NCBI RefSeq assembly: GCF_030272615.1
Contig: NC_081413.1
Coordinates: 330,245,802 to 330,309,801, forward strand
DNA: 64,000 nt
Reading direction: 5' to 3'
Source: Cryptomeria japonica
Taxonomy: Eukaryota > Streptophyta > Pinopsida > Cupressales > Cupressaceae
Shown here piece after piece: positions 1-11,100 of this stretch; the stretch's first letter is position 1, and the number at the start of each line of letters is the position of its first letter. The notes beneath the pieces are model-generated. The model did no database searches and had not been told where the DNA came from. It worked only from the letters and a program-made list of their open reading frames with translations. A program made the translations under genes and the position numbers.

Positions 1-209
1 TTTTTCCCACATCAGGTTTCCTCATCAAAATACTGTGTTATGGTGTGCTTCTCATGTGGTTGTTGTTATTCTTGTTTACTTCATTATTTCTTGTTTACCG
101 GTACACAGTTTTAATATGCTTTTCATGTTTTAAGTCAAGTAAATTTACAAACCGGTCAGATACTGATTCACCCCCCCTCTCAGTATCTTTGGGAATCCTA
201 ATCCTAACA
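1..209 (+). repeat. Element A 5' LTR, 3' portion only
   Basis: These bases match 5836-6045 of the downstream LTR, including the TTTTTCCC motif, the C-tract followed by TCTCAG, and the terminal CTAACA. The LTR ends in CA immediately before a primer-binding site. The first roughly 580 bp of this LTR lie outside the window. Confidence 0.93.
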
Positions 210-211
210 AT

Positions 212-223
212 TGGTATCAGAGC
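212..223 (+). other. Primer-binding site, initiator tRNA-Met type (A)
   Basis: TGGTATCAGAGC starts two bases after the LTR end. This is the usual plant primer site complementary to the 3' end of initiator tRNA-Met. The following leader, up to AACAACTTGAGG near 257, closely matches the leader of element D at 40551-40600. Confidence 0.93.
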
Positions 224-280
224 CTGGTCCTCTATTTTTAGAAGCCTAACAACTTGAGGAAGATATTGTCACCGGTAGAG

Positions 281-1393
281 ATGGAAAACTTAAGAGAACA
301 ATTGAAAACAACTCTTTCAGACTATGATACAGAAAAGGTGAAAATAATCAAAATTGAAGATGATCTAAAGGCTGCTCAGGATATCATTCAAGCACTTCAA
401 GAAAATCTTACCATTGCAAGAAATAAGAGAAGAGAACTTTGTGAAAAGATGCAGAATGAGAATGATGAAAAAGAAACTCTTAATGATCTGGTAAACAAGC
501 TAAGACAAGAGATCAGTACAACACAGAATGAGATGCAGGATATGACTATGAGATTTTGCAAAGAAGTTGAAGATAGAAAGAAGAATGAATAAGAATTGAC
601 TAGAAGACTAAATGATGCTAGAAATGAAAACACAAGACTAAGTCATGAAAATGATATGTTGAAGATAGATCTAATGCACACACAAAATGACAGAACTAAA
701 CTCATAAGATAGAAAGGAATCTTGGAAAGTGAACTAACTGCTGCAAATCATCACAAGGAAAAATTCAAGAAAAGTTCAGAAGAACTTGGTGACATGCTGA
801 AGAATTAGAAACCTAATGGTGATACAAATGGCCTTGGCTTTGAAGTTGGTGAAATCTCCAGTACTACAAACAATCATGATCATAGCAAACCAGTAAGACA
901 ACCTATTGCTTACAAGTTTAATGGAAAATGCTTGAACTATAACAAGTATGGTCATAGGGAAAATCAGTGTAGATCTAGAAATTATCAAAACACTAATACA
1001 CCCATTGGTCAATATTCTAAATGCAAAAAAGTTGGTCATAATTCAGAAAATTGTAGAATGAATGTGAGATGTTATGTTTGTGGAAGATTTGGGCACTTAT
1101 CTAATCAATGCAGAACACATACCGGCATAGGATATGGGAAAGCTATTCAGAAAAACAATGTGACTTGTTATGCCAGTAACAAGATTGGACATATTGCTAA
1201 ATTTTGTAAAAGTAAGGCATCACCGGCAAATAACAAAGGTCCTAGTTTGAAAGGTAAAGAAAAATTTGAAGAGGTAAAGCAAGAATTCTCAAAACAATGG
1301 ATCAAAAAGTCAGATCAGAATGTTGATATGATTACTCCTCCACCGGCAGAACAGTGTAATGCTCCACCGGCAGGAGATTCTTCATCTAACTGA
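281..1393 (+). pseudogene. Element A ORF1: coiled-coil protein with four CCHC zinc knuckles, gag-like
   Basis: One reading frame runs from the ATG at 281 (MENLREQL) to the stop ending at 1393, about 370 codons. It is broken only by stops at 590-592, 710-712 and 806-808, with no frameshift. An ATG-like start at 254 in the same frame is less likely. Residues 1 to about 170 are charged heptad-like coiled coil. Then come four tandem knuckle modules: CLNYNKYGH..C (second Cys now Tyr), YSKCKKVGH..C (first Cys now Tyr), an intact CYVCGRFGH..C, and CYASNKIGH..C (second Cys now Ser). A Pro/Ala-rich tail follows. Standard Copia gag has a UBN2 capsid domain and one knuckle; no UBN2 domain is visible here. 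A nucleic-acid-binding, gag-like role is an inference. Confidence 0.75.
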
Positions 1394-1698
1394 AGAAAAT
1401 TCTTCTGGGGGTTTAGCAACAAAATGAAAAACATGCTATTATTCCCTTGGTAGATGGTGAGAAGTTGAAATTAATTCTATACCGGCAGATGACTTAAGTT
1501 GTGACTTAACCAGCAAGCATTAAATGTGGTAGTTGGCAAAAATAACATTACAAAGAAAGTGTTTTGGCTCTTTTTCATTCACCGAGCATTCAAATCTTCG
1601 AGAGCGTGAAAATTCCTGAGTGAAGGTACTCCAAGAAAAGAAGTAAAGCAACCCATCAAAGCATTCATCCTTAAGGAAGATTGAGGTATTTATAGCTA
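1394..1698 (+). other. Spacer between element A ORF1 and ORF2
   Basis: There is no ORF of note. The 3' half, roughly 1500-1698, reads like a 5' untranslated leader and ends in TATTTATAGCT directly before the ORF2 ATG at 1699. It could be the leader of a captured gene or an internal promoter. Nothing more specific is visible. Confidence 0.4.
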
Positions 1699-4600
1699 TG
1701 GCATCTTCATCCACTCCTGAATTTATTGCAAAACCTACTGTTGTTGAAGTTGTTAAGCGACCTAGACCCGTTTTTTAGCTAGTTCTTGAAATTGCTAAGA
1801 AAGATGATAGCATAGGTGCATTCTCTCACATCCCTAAAGGAGTAGTATATGCTGAAGACCCTAGAATGTATATACATTGTCAGAAAATATGTATGAGACT
1901 GTAATTTGTGATGAATCCAGAAATGTCAAACCTGAACATAAGATAGTAGAAACCCTAGGTTTCACTGAAATACTTAGTATCCCAGATTTACTCAAGGATA
2001 TCATAAGGATTGTGTTAAGAAGAGTACATGGTGAATTCTTCTGGTTAGACTCTATTCATAAAATCACAAAAGAAGAAGTAAAAGCTATAACAGGGTTACC
2101 CTCCACTAGCAATAGACCTGACAAAACTAAGAAGGTCTCAAATGACCTAGTGACAAACCTAACCGGTGCAACATTTGATAAGAGATCTCTAAGGGTAAAC
2201 GATGTGAAGGATACAAATATCAGATTTATCAGTATGGTCTTAGGTTATAAGGCTACACATGCAAATAGGTTAAACTCAGTTTCTAGCCTATGTATTAAGA
2301 GTGCCTATGATATGGTAATGATAATGCAAGAATAGACATATGTAAATGGCTCAAAGATGAGTTGATAGACAATTTGGGTAAGATCAAAAGAGACAAGAAA
2401 GGGACATTCAGATTTGGAAACTTACTTGTTTGTTTGATGCTATACATAACCAAACAAGTACCTGATATTGGTGCTAAAGATTTTGGATTTGATATTCCGG
2501 TAGGAAAGAAACTATCAGAACAATTAAACAATATGGGAGAGAATAGGGAGAAAAACATAAATGAGCATTTTCAAGCATTTAAGGCTTGAATGAAGAACAG
2601 AGTAAGACTAACACAAGCTATTATGGATAAGTATCAAAAGGAAATCTATTTTATAATCAAGAAAGATGAAATTTGGATGGAGGCAGTTATCCCTAGAACC
2701 TTCTGGGTAACTAAAATGGGCTATGAGACAGATGATAACATCATAGAAAATTATGCAAAAGCCCCCCTTAAAGCTCATAATGAACCGAAAGAGAAAGTAT
2801 TTGGTAGTGCAAAAAACATTGAGAGCACTATACAATCAAGGAAAAGAGTTAAGAAGGTAGAAGCAATCGTTAGAAAAGGAACCCGACAGGCAAAGGAAAT
2901 CAAGGAAGATGTGCTAAAACAAACTGGTATAACTGAAAAGTGAGTTGGAAGCACTTCAACCGGAAATTCACCTTTCCCCAATTGGATCTTCTTTAGAAAG
3001 TGACATACCTGTTGTATTCAAGAGAGTTGAGAGGAAAATAAAACCTTCACCGGAACCTTCTCCTACACCAAAAAGGACAAGACAGAAGCAACAGGCAGTA
3101 AGGCCTCCGACAAAGAAGATAACTCCTAAGAAGAAGGTGAAAAAACTATTGCCCCCATTGACAAAATTCTTAGTGAAATTACAGAGGATGGTAAGCTGAA
3201 GAACATCAATAAAATGTACAATACACTATCAGCTGATGATAAGGAAAGTATAGAGAACAGTGTAATTCTACACTTAGATATATACAAGAAATTTTTTATG
3301 CAAATTGTTGATGAAATTCCAAATGACATGTATAAGAGATTAGAAGCTAGAAGATTATCTATTGTTGAACTAGATAAATAGATTAAAATTGAAAAGTTAC
3401 TGCTAGTGCATCCAGTTAACTCACCTAATGAAATAGACAAATTAATTAGTGAGGCTAACCAAACAGTATTCTCTACTGCTCACCGGCATGTAGCATTAAT
3501 GGTTGGCAGAGTAACTGAAGTATCTGAGGAAACAACTGATGGATGGGATATTTTCTTTGTGGAGAAAGAAAAAGAGGAAGAATTACTCAGACCTAAAACT
3601 ATCAGAGTATCAAAAGGACAAAGACAAGGGTAAAGGCAAGGTAGGTGGACCACCAAGTTTAAAAATAACTGACAATATGCCCCCACCTCCTTCAGATACT
3701 CCACCAGTAGACACTACTGCAAATCAACTGGCCACTGAGAGTATGGAGACTCTGGTAGAAGATACAAACCCTGAATCAGAAATTTTGTATACTGTAAATG
3801 TAGATACTCAGGAAGTAAATGTCGTGGTTGATAGAGAGACCACTGAGGATAAGGAGAAAGATGTGACCATAGAGTCACTAGATGTTGAGGTTGAGTTAAA
3901 CATAGAAAAACCTACACAGACAGAGCAATCGACAGAGGATACCACTGAGAAACTGGTAGATATAATAGACAAACCATCTGAAGACCTGACTAAGCAAAGT
4001 TCAAAGGCACAAACTGAGGAACTGGCAACTGAAATCTCAGAGAAACTGTCTGAAACACATTTGGAGAAACCCAAACCAGTACAGGTTGAAGCACAGGTAT
4101 AGATAGAGACAGTGCCACTTGGCCAAACTATAAAGCCTAAACCTTTGTTTGTGGAAATGAAAACTCAGACAGACCTACCAGAGGTCGAACCAAACAAGGA
4201 AATAACTACAACCAGTAGCATGGCTATTGTAAAAACTGTTGGACAAACATCTGGTACAACTATGACAGAATTCAGACCTACTAATGTAACAGAGGTCTTA
4301 TTAGATTCAATAAAGAAGATCACATAATGCAATGCACAAGCCTATAAGGCTATTGATGATACTATACCAATTCTTAAATTGATATCACCAAAGTGTAGTG
4401 TTGAGAATAAAGATTCTTTAGGTCAACTAGACACATTGTCTAAGTTTATCACCGACAACCTATTAACTGTTGATCAAATAAATGAGGATACATTTAAGGA
4501 GAGGATGATAAATGAAAAAGAGAAATTCTTTGAGGATATTGTAAATAAGAACAAGGAGAAAATGGATACTCTATTACCGGAACTTGGAGAAATAATTCTT

Positions 4601-5023
4601 GACTTCAAGAAACTATACAAGGATACTTGCAAAATAAATGTCTTAACAGAGGATCTTGACAAGGAGATCAACAAAGCTCAAGAGAAGTTAAATAATATTG
4701 TTGACAATTTGATTGGAACATCAGATTCATTTTTGGAATTGGAAAAGAAAATTGCAGAGCAGGAAGAGAAAATCAAGAAATTGGAGAAAGACAAACAAGG
4801 AATAAAGGATAAGGCAAAGGACTTAAAATGCAGACTTAGTCCAAGACTAGAGTATCTTATTTCCTTGAGAAAAGAAATATCTAAGGCTTTGGTTCCTGGA
4901 CTAAAGACACCGGAAGAGAAAATGTACATACTCGCCGGTACAGTGCAGAGAACACAAGAGGCAATAAAAGACTGCAAAACATTCAGCAATGGCATAAATT
5001 TAGTTTTGACAGATATCTTTTAG
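1699..5023 (+). pseudogene. Element A ORF2: large unknown protein, NLS-like and coiled-coil, no pol motifs
   Basis: I do not recognise a characterised family. Consecutive open segments on the + strand reconstruct a reading region of about 1,100 codons. It begins with the ATG at 1699 (MASSSTPEF), stops at 1777, and continues in a shifted frame from about 1870 to 2335, then 2362-2943, 2945-3199, about 3160-3633, and 3539-5023 with stops at 4102 and 4327. The N-terminal third contains HGEFFWLDSIHKITKEE and EVKAITGLP, a fold-like region reminiscent of plant-mobile-domain-type proteins (weak). A lysine-rich stretch with PKRTRQKQQ and PKKKVKKLL near 3070-3150 looks like a bipartite nuclear signal. 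An acidic Glu/Thr-rich linker (3700-4100) follows, then a C-terminal coiled coil (4650-4830) ending at NLVLTDIF. At least four frameshifts and several stops make it non-functional. Confidence 0.6.
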
Positions 5024-5253
5024 ATTGTAACCCACCGGTTACAAGAATCTAGGTAGGACACCACTGACACCGAATGACAACCTTTGTCATTGATGTCAAA
5101 GGGGGAGTGGTGGGATGAGAAAAATGGTTAGAAGGAAGGGACTTCATCTACTCAGGGGGAGCATACAATTTTGGCAGAATATTTTTTGGATATCATTTTG
5201 GACACTTCTATTTTTTTCTCATGAGTGTTGCCATCAATGCCAAAGGGGGAGAT
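5024..5253 (+). other. Element A 3' tail with repeated polypurine tracts
   Basis: This short non-coding tail holds three G-rich tracts: CAAAGGGGGAG near 5097, CAGGGGGAGC near 5154, and the LTR-adjacent CAAAGGGGGAGAT at 5241-5253. The last is the functional polypurine-tract candidate because it touches the LTR TG at 5254. The same order of tracts is present upstream of the D 3' LTR. Confidence 0.8.
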
Positions 5254-5318
5254 TGTTGGCAAATGCACACTCCAATGAGAAATTGTAGGTGATTGAAGGT
5301 TTTGTCATTGATGGAAAC
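5227..5318 (+). promoter_or_regulatory. Inverted repeat bracketing the PPT/LTR junction (A)
   Basis: GTTGCCATCAATGCCAAA (5227-5244) is the reverse complement, at 16 of 18 positions, of the segment at 5301-5318 inside the LTR. The polypurine tract and the first 47 bp of U3 lie in the loop. The same arrangement occurs in D and C. Confidence 0.6.
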
Positions 5319-6045
5319 CTTGCAATCATATAATACCAGCAAGACAGGATATCGACATCGGCAACGACAAACTCTACACTGGCACACAGAACACTGACAG
5401 TGAAAGGAAGGATACCGGCACCTTGGCCGATAGGAATTTTGTTTATAATGTATTTTGTAATTAATTGTAAAATCATTGTAAGCCGACATGGCAAGTTGTA
5501 AAATGACTCATATATGTATGAGATCATTATAGAATATTTTGTAAGAAGGATATAGGTGAAATTATGCAGACCTAATATGCAAATTATAGGTTAAGGGTTT
5601 ATGTATGTAGCAGAGCTTAAACCGGTATTGGATCTGGCATAGCAGATGCTAATTTGAAGCAGTACAAGACATTGGATTAATATAATCCATTTTTGTAAGT
5701 CAGTGTGACTTCTTTTGTAATTGAGCAGTGAGCTCTATGCACTTGGCCTTCCAGCATGTGCAGGCTCCTATTGTAAGAGTAATATTCCCTTATTGGCCAG
5801 TAAGCGAATATTGTGGGTCACAAATCCCACCGAGGTTTTTCCCACACCAGGTTTCCTCATTAAAATACTATGTTATGGTGTGCTTCTCATGTGGTTGTTG
5901 TTATTCTTGTTTACTACATTATTTCTTGTTTACTAGTACATAGTTTTAATATGCTTTTCATGTTTTAAGTCAAGTAAATTTACAAACCGGTCAGATACTG
6001 ATTCATCCCCCCCTCTCAGTATCTTTGGGAATCCTAATTCTAACA
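5254..6045 (+). repeat. Element A 3' LTR (792 bp)
   Basis: It begins TGTTGGCAAA after the polypurine tract and ends TAACA. Near the end it has a CACCGAGGTTTTTCCC motif and a C-tract followed by TCTCAG, both also present in the LTRs of D, C and G. Sequence at 5700-5790 (GTGTGACTT, GAGCAGTGAGCTCT, CATGTGCAG) is clearly similar to D's LTR. A Tat-derived PMD sequence begins immediately after. Confidence 0.95.
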
Positions 6046-6051
6046 TCCATT

Positions 6052-7715
6052 ATGTTAGAGGATGTATGGCATATACTGCATATTCCGATTCATGGTGAGA
6101 GAGTTGTGTACAACCATGACAATGGCATTGCTAGATTGTGTGCACTATTCAAGTGTGAGATACAAGATTTGTAGATCAGTGGCCGATATGACATCCCTTG
6201 GGCCCAGTTAGATTATGATGACATGACTATTGTACTATGTGGTGTTGTTGGTGGTTTGTTGATACCTGACAGATGAGGTCATGGATTTCCAGTGGGATGG
6301 GGTAGAGTGCTCCATGATATGATTGTTCATCGACAAGTATATGCGTGGGGTCCATGTCTGCTGGCCATCTTGTATTATCAGATGCATGGGATTGTATATC
6401 TTGGATATCGGTCTATCAGTTGTGGTGTGACACTGCTCCAAACTTGGGCATGGGAGAATATTTCTATTTCGAGACCTCTCATTCATGTTGATTTGCAGCC
6501 TGGTGAGCCTTATGCTTTTAGGTACACAACAGGTATCAGACATAGGGGTTCAGGTAACACCTTGTATTGGAGACATCAGTTTGACATACTACAACATTTT
6601 ATTTGGAGACCATACTTAGATTTCCCTGGTTGGGTGGATGACATAGTACACTTGCCTTTCTGTTGATAATAGAGGTATCTGATCGGTAGGACTTTTGAGA
6701 TGCAACAAATTATAGAGATGTATCTCCCAGGTTGAGTATTGAGACAATTTGGAGAGGTACAGGTGACACCTATTGTTGCTGCTTACTTTGCTCGTGTATC
6801 TAGGGAGGTATCTAATTGGGGGGTGTGCATACAACCGCATGTTGCTTCTGCTGAGTTTGATGCTCTTCAGTCGTTACTCTGGGGTTGGGGTAGAGGTGCA
6901 GCGGATCCAAGGATGATGCCGGAGTATGATGCATGGTTTTCCAAACATAGGCCGATTCCACTTATTGATCTTGCTGTTTTGATTACAACATAGTAGATTT
7001 GCCATCCTAGGCCGAGATTGAGGCTAGAGTTGGGGGAGAGAGCTAGAGGAGGAGAGGAAGGTTGGAGACAAGGGAGAAGTGGAAGGTGCAGTAGAGGATG
7101 GAGACGAGGAGGGAGAGCATGAGATAGGAGATGAGGGAGATGGAGACCAGGATGTAGACATTAGTGGGGACACCGAGTCTATCAGTACTGGGGATAGCGA
7201 TGATTCTTCAGAGTCATCGAGTAGTGAGGATGGAGATGATGATGATGATATGCCAGAGCTAAAGGATGTTCCTATTGTAGAGGGAGGGAGAGGATAGGTG
7301 GGCAATGAGGATGATTCACAGATTCTTAAAGCGTAGATTCAGAGCTTGGAGGAGGAGGCCGCTAGACGAGATGTCGAGCAAGAGGCCTACCATGCAGACT
7401 ACAGTGCTTTAGAGGGATCATCTCTAGAGGGAGAGAGATGATGTAGTTAGGAGAGCTCAGATCACCATGGATGCATATGATCAGCTCTTCAGACTAGTGA
7501 CAGAGGCACGCGACCAAGCAGTTAGATATTTTGTTGCCACACAGGAGGCTATTTATTATTGTCAGGCTAATGAGAGAGCTAACCCTGAGGGTCAAAGAGA
7601 GACTAGTTACAGTGCCTTCATGGGGAGGAGATCGAGTCGATCTACTTCTCAACAGACTAGTAGTGGTGGTGTTATGGGACCACCTCGGCATCGTGGGAAA
7701 GGATCCACCTACTGA
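6052..7715 (+). pseudogene. Plant mobile domain (PMD) protein pseudogene, antisense extra ORF of the Tat element
   Basis: One frame from MLEDVWHI at 6052 to about 6990 is interrupted by in-frame stops but no obvious frameshift. It shows PMD-family hallmarks: HIPIHGERVVYNHDNG, a DYDDMTIVLCG block, LLQTWAWENISISRP, FIWRPY, then LRQFGEVQ and a C-terminal WGWGRGAADPRM. Downstream are an Asp/Glu/Ser-rich segment (7079-7297) and a short helical segment (7467-7715, MDAYDQLFRLVTEA). PMD proteins occur in DNA transposons and MAIN-like host genes, and have been reported as extra ORFs in Tat retrotransposons. Position and antisense orientation downstream of pol fit the last case. It could instead be an unrelated older insertion. 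Function is lost. Confidence 0.75.
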
Positions 7716-10032
7716 CAAAGGCAGTGTTGGTTGAGACATTTTTGATCATGTTATCTGAGCCTTCGAGCTTGTTTATTATATTCATACACATTATCATTTT
7801 TGAGTTATATATATATGATATGCAGTTTTTGGTAGTGATCTATTTATGTTTTGCTTTATATGTATGCTTATATGATGCTATGAGTTATATGATGTATGTC
7901 TATTTGAGTCTATATGATTCACAAATGTAATGATTTTTATATGTATGTATCAATGATGCTAATGAATGCAATGGTATCTATTTGAATGCATCAATGAATG
8001 TTTATGAATGCAATGGAATCTATTTTTTTTTTATATGATAATGCTAGAACAAATTTTTAACTCTGATGCACTGTGAAGAAATGTTAGTAAGATAATAGAG
8101 AGAAGAGATTGATGATAGAAAGAATGTTAGAAAGAATGCGATTTAGAGAGAAAATGAGAAATCAACAAACTATCCAAAAAACACATGAGATGTGAATGAA
8201 ATTGAAAGAATCATGAACTTGTGTCACATATTTTATTTGTGCAATGTATATTCATCACTGAGCCTTATTATTGAACAATGAATCTTAGCACATCAGGGTA
8301 TAAGAAACCAAGATGCGAGATATCTCATTGTAGAAACAAACACGTAGCAGATAAGGAGTGAACCCTCCATTCTGGGAATTACACTAGGGGTCGAGGTATG
8401 TGTGGTATCCAATTGCTGAATGCTCCTATCACAGACACCCACTAGAGCAATTTCCCTAGAATTTCATCGGTTCACACCACAAACAACAAACCAAGAAGAA
8501 GAAAAAAAAAGATAATGCCCATCATAACTCCTCTAGTCACTTGTGACATCCCTGAGTAGCATAGGAACATAATCTATTGCCAAATGATAAAAGATAAAGA
8601 TTGACCTGAACAAAATTCAGCAGCAATACTGACCTTGTGCCTTCATTCTCAGTTGCTTGATGTGATGGTTGATAATGTCTGATCTCAGAAAGTTGTGGAC
8701 TGTGTTTAAGACTGACCTATCTGATTTTGAGTGTATCCTCTTCTGTTTAAGACAAGATAATGATCACTTTGATATGTATATGATACGATTGATAAGACAG
8801 TTTGATCAGTTGATTGCAGATATTTGACTGGATAGTCATATCCTTTCTTGACCTCATGCAAAGCGTTTGCTAGATATCTGCTAGGGTATTTGTTTCTTGC
8901 GAGACATTTTATTGCAAGTTTTTCTGATTGATTGATTTTTCAATTTTTAGTTATTTTCCAGGAGCTTTTTCGATGTTTTTGGACTATGTGGATCGATATT
9001 TGAATGTTTTTGATTGATTTTTTTGTTTTTAGGATATTTTCGAAGGACATTATATGATTTTTTGGAATTTTTCAGGACTTTGTACAATTTTTTGGATTTT
9101 TTTAGGACTTTATATGATTTTTTGGATTTTTTTAGTTATGCCCCGAGTGTGCAGACCTGTATGCCATGATGATATGCAGAATGCATGTGGAGACAATGAA
9201 TTTTTGACATGACCTATGTTAATGCAATATGTATGATGAAGATGCATTTCCTATTTGAACAAGGTTAACTATGTTTATTGTATCATTTGTAATACACCAA
9301 TTGAAATGGAGGTGCAAAACATTTCATAGATAAATGGTCAATTGATCCCTAAGGCCCTTTGGAACATTCAACTCAACACACTTAGTGTCTAGGATTCACA
9401 AATGGAGGCATGGAAAACTTCTCCATTGGTTCTTGAAACTTTGTTCTTCTTTTGCCCATGCCTGTGCAGATGAGTTAATTCCTGCTCTTGCGTTCACTAA
9501 AGATCCTTAACATCCTATATGACTAGCTACCTAGATTATCCTAACTTCAAAAGCAACTCAAATAGAGCCTTGCTGCCAGCAAGCCTTGAGAGCTCCGATG
9601 AGGTTATAGATTTTAATTTCTTAAATATTTCTCCATTGCCAGTAGGCGTCTGTAGCCCTGATGGAGTTACTTGCATGTTCCCATAGTCAAGATTTTTATC
9701 TCATTTGTATACATGATATTTCAGTTATATATCATTTCTCTTTTGCCTTGAGAGGGATATTTGGCATAGCTCTTTTTCTTTTTCTTTTCTTGCCTTGACT
9801 TGTAAGTAATGAAACCTACTTGGGTGTGATAATTACAATGGCACTGAAGTAAAATTTTAGATTTTTCACTAGTCATATGATCAACTAGGTGTCTAGATTG
9901 AATTAGAGATCTTCTTAATATGCTTGACATATAGAAATTGATAGATTGTGGGTTAACAAGTCTCAAATAGTGAAATCACTACCCAACCATAAGTAAAGCA
10001 TTGTCATAGAGTAATGTTGAAAATGAATGACC
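7716..10032 (-). other. Non-coding 3' region of the Tat element
   Basis: No convincing coding sequence is visible on either strand. It contains a short near-duplicate of GAATGCAATGG.ATCTATTT (7950-8025), a T-rich tandem repeat (9049-9138), and two related motifs around 9570-9660 (CTGCCAGCAAGCC..GATGAGG and TTGCCAGTAGGCG..GATGGAG). Small minus-strand ORFs at 9721-9966 do not match a domain I recognise. Long 3' non-coding regions are usual in Tat elements. Confidence 0.55.
9049..9138. repeat. Short T-rich tandem repeat, about 3 units of 29 bp
   Basis: Three consecutive units carry the pattern GACTTTATATGATTTTTTGG with small changes. It lies in the Tat 3' region and has no coding content. Confidence 0.7.
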
Positions 10033-10530
10033 TTAGAACACCAAAGACTTCATGTCATAATATCTAAGAAAGGAGATGACCCTTGCTTCTCTTGAATGCA
10101 AACGAATGATAAACTTGAACAATTGCCCATTGGAAGAAGTAGGGTTGATTTTACCCACTAGATCTAATCTCCATTGTGAAAATGGCCATGGTGACGTAAT
10201 GGGTTGAAGATCTTGTGTTGGTGCATGAATGAGGTCTCCATGCATTTGGCATTACTTACATTTCTATACATACTTATAAGTGTCCTTTTCCATAGTTGGC
10301 CAGTAATAACCTGTTCTCAACTTCTTTGACAATGGTGGACCACTTTGGTGAGCCCCACAAATTCCATCATGTACTTCCTTTAAAGAAAGTTGTGCTTCAT
10401 TTTCATCAAGACATCAGAGAAGAGCTCCATCGAACCCTTTCTGTACAAAGTGTCAGCTATAATGGTGTATCTAGATGCCTGACAAATAAGGGTCTTTTTA
10501 AAAAAAATTCTGGAAAGATCCGGTGACATG
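10033..10530 (-). pseudogene. Tat integrase fragment: zinc-binding domain and first part of catalytic core
   Basis: Reading leftward from about 10530, the product shows RYTIIADTLYRKGFDGALL, then HDGICGAHQSG (zinc-finger His region), a KCK.CQ pair with a stop inside, MHGDLIHAP, and WPFSQWRLDLVGKI with the first catalytic Asp. After SSNGQLFKF near 10130 the sequence no longer resembles an integrase core. The second Asp and the Glu are missing. It is in a different frame from the upstream RNase H. This element could not integrate itself. Confidence 0.75.
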
Positions 10531-10637
10531 TATTGAGTATGTAAATATGTATATATTTCATTGTACCAAGGTGATTATGGACCCACAATTGCACATATAT
10601 ATTATGTTGGGGGAGTCTCATATACCGGTAGCATCAA

Positions 10638-11100
10638 CTATTCTATGATGAACTCAAACTGAGTTTTGTTAGCAGGCATATTTAGAAGAGATCCTATGGT
10701 AGCCATGGAATCTGCTACCTTGTTTTGTATCCTTGGGATGTGTTCAAAGGTAATTTTGTTGAAGTGCTCCTTGTAATCTTCTACCATCTTTTTATAAGGC
10801 ATGAGTTTGTCATCCTTCGTGTTATAATCATCATTAACTTGGTTTACAATCAATTGTAAATCACCATAGACCTGTAATTCTTGTATTCTCCACTATACAG
10901 TTGTACGAAGCCCTATGAGGAGAGATTCATATTCAGCTATATTATTTGTGCATTGGAAATTGATCCTAAATTACTTAGGTATAGAATCCCCTTGAGGGGT
11001 GACAAAAAGAATCCTTGCTCTAGATCCATGACTTCTATATGACCCATCAAAATATAATTTCCACATTAAAGATGCAGTCAATGCAAACACAGATTCGTCT
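10638..11100 (-). pseudogene. Tat second (archaeal-like) RNase H domain
   Basis: The domain is in the same frame as the upstream pol. It begins KLYFDGSYRSHGSRARILFVTPQG near 11075, has NNIAEYESLLIGLRTTV, then LIVNQVNDDYNTKDDKL and KVADSMATIGSLL. The Asp at FDG, the Glu at AEYE and the later Asp of VAD are the expected catalytic positions. Stops fall within the segment at about 10980 and 10895. A second RNase H after the ordinary one defines the Tat lineage. Confidence 0.8.

Larger units (their letters stand above)
1..6045 (+). mobile_element. Element A: non-autonomous LTR retrotransposon (5' end cut by window)
   Basis: The unit consists of a partial 5' LTR (1-209), an iMet primer site (212-223), two decayed ORFs, a polypurine tract (5241-5253) and a complete 3' LTR (5254-6045). 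No protease, integrase, RT or RNase H motif is visible anywhere in the 5.04 kb interior, so it must have been moved in trans. By eye the 209 bp of 5' LTR differ from the matching part of the 3' LTR at about ten sites (roughly 5%), so the insertion is old. It lies inside the PMD region of the Tat element, whose sequence resumes at 6046. Leader, 3' tail and LTR modules resemble those of Copia element D in this window, which makes a D-type element the likely helper (inference). Confidence 0.85.

Noticed and set aside
5208-5489. Cys/Arg-rich minus-strand ORF in element A LTR
   Set aside because: Arises from CCGACA/GGCAC-rich LTR text; shadow, no conserved domain.
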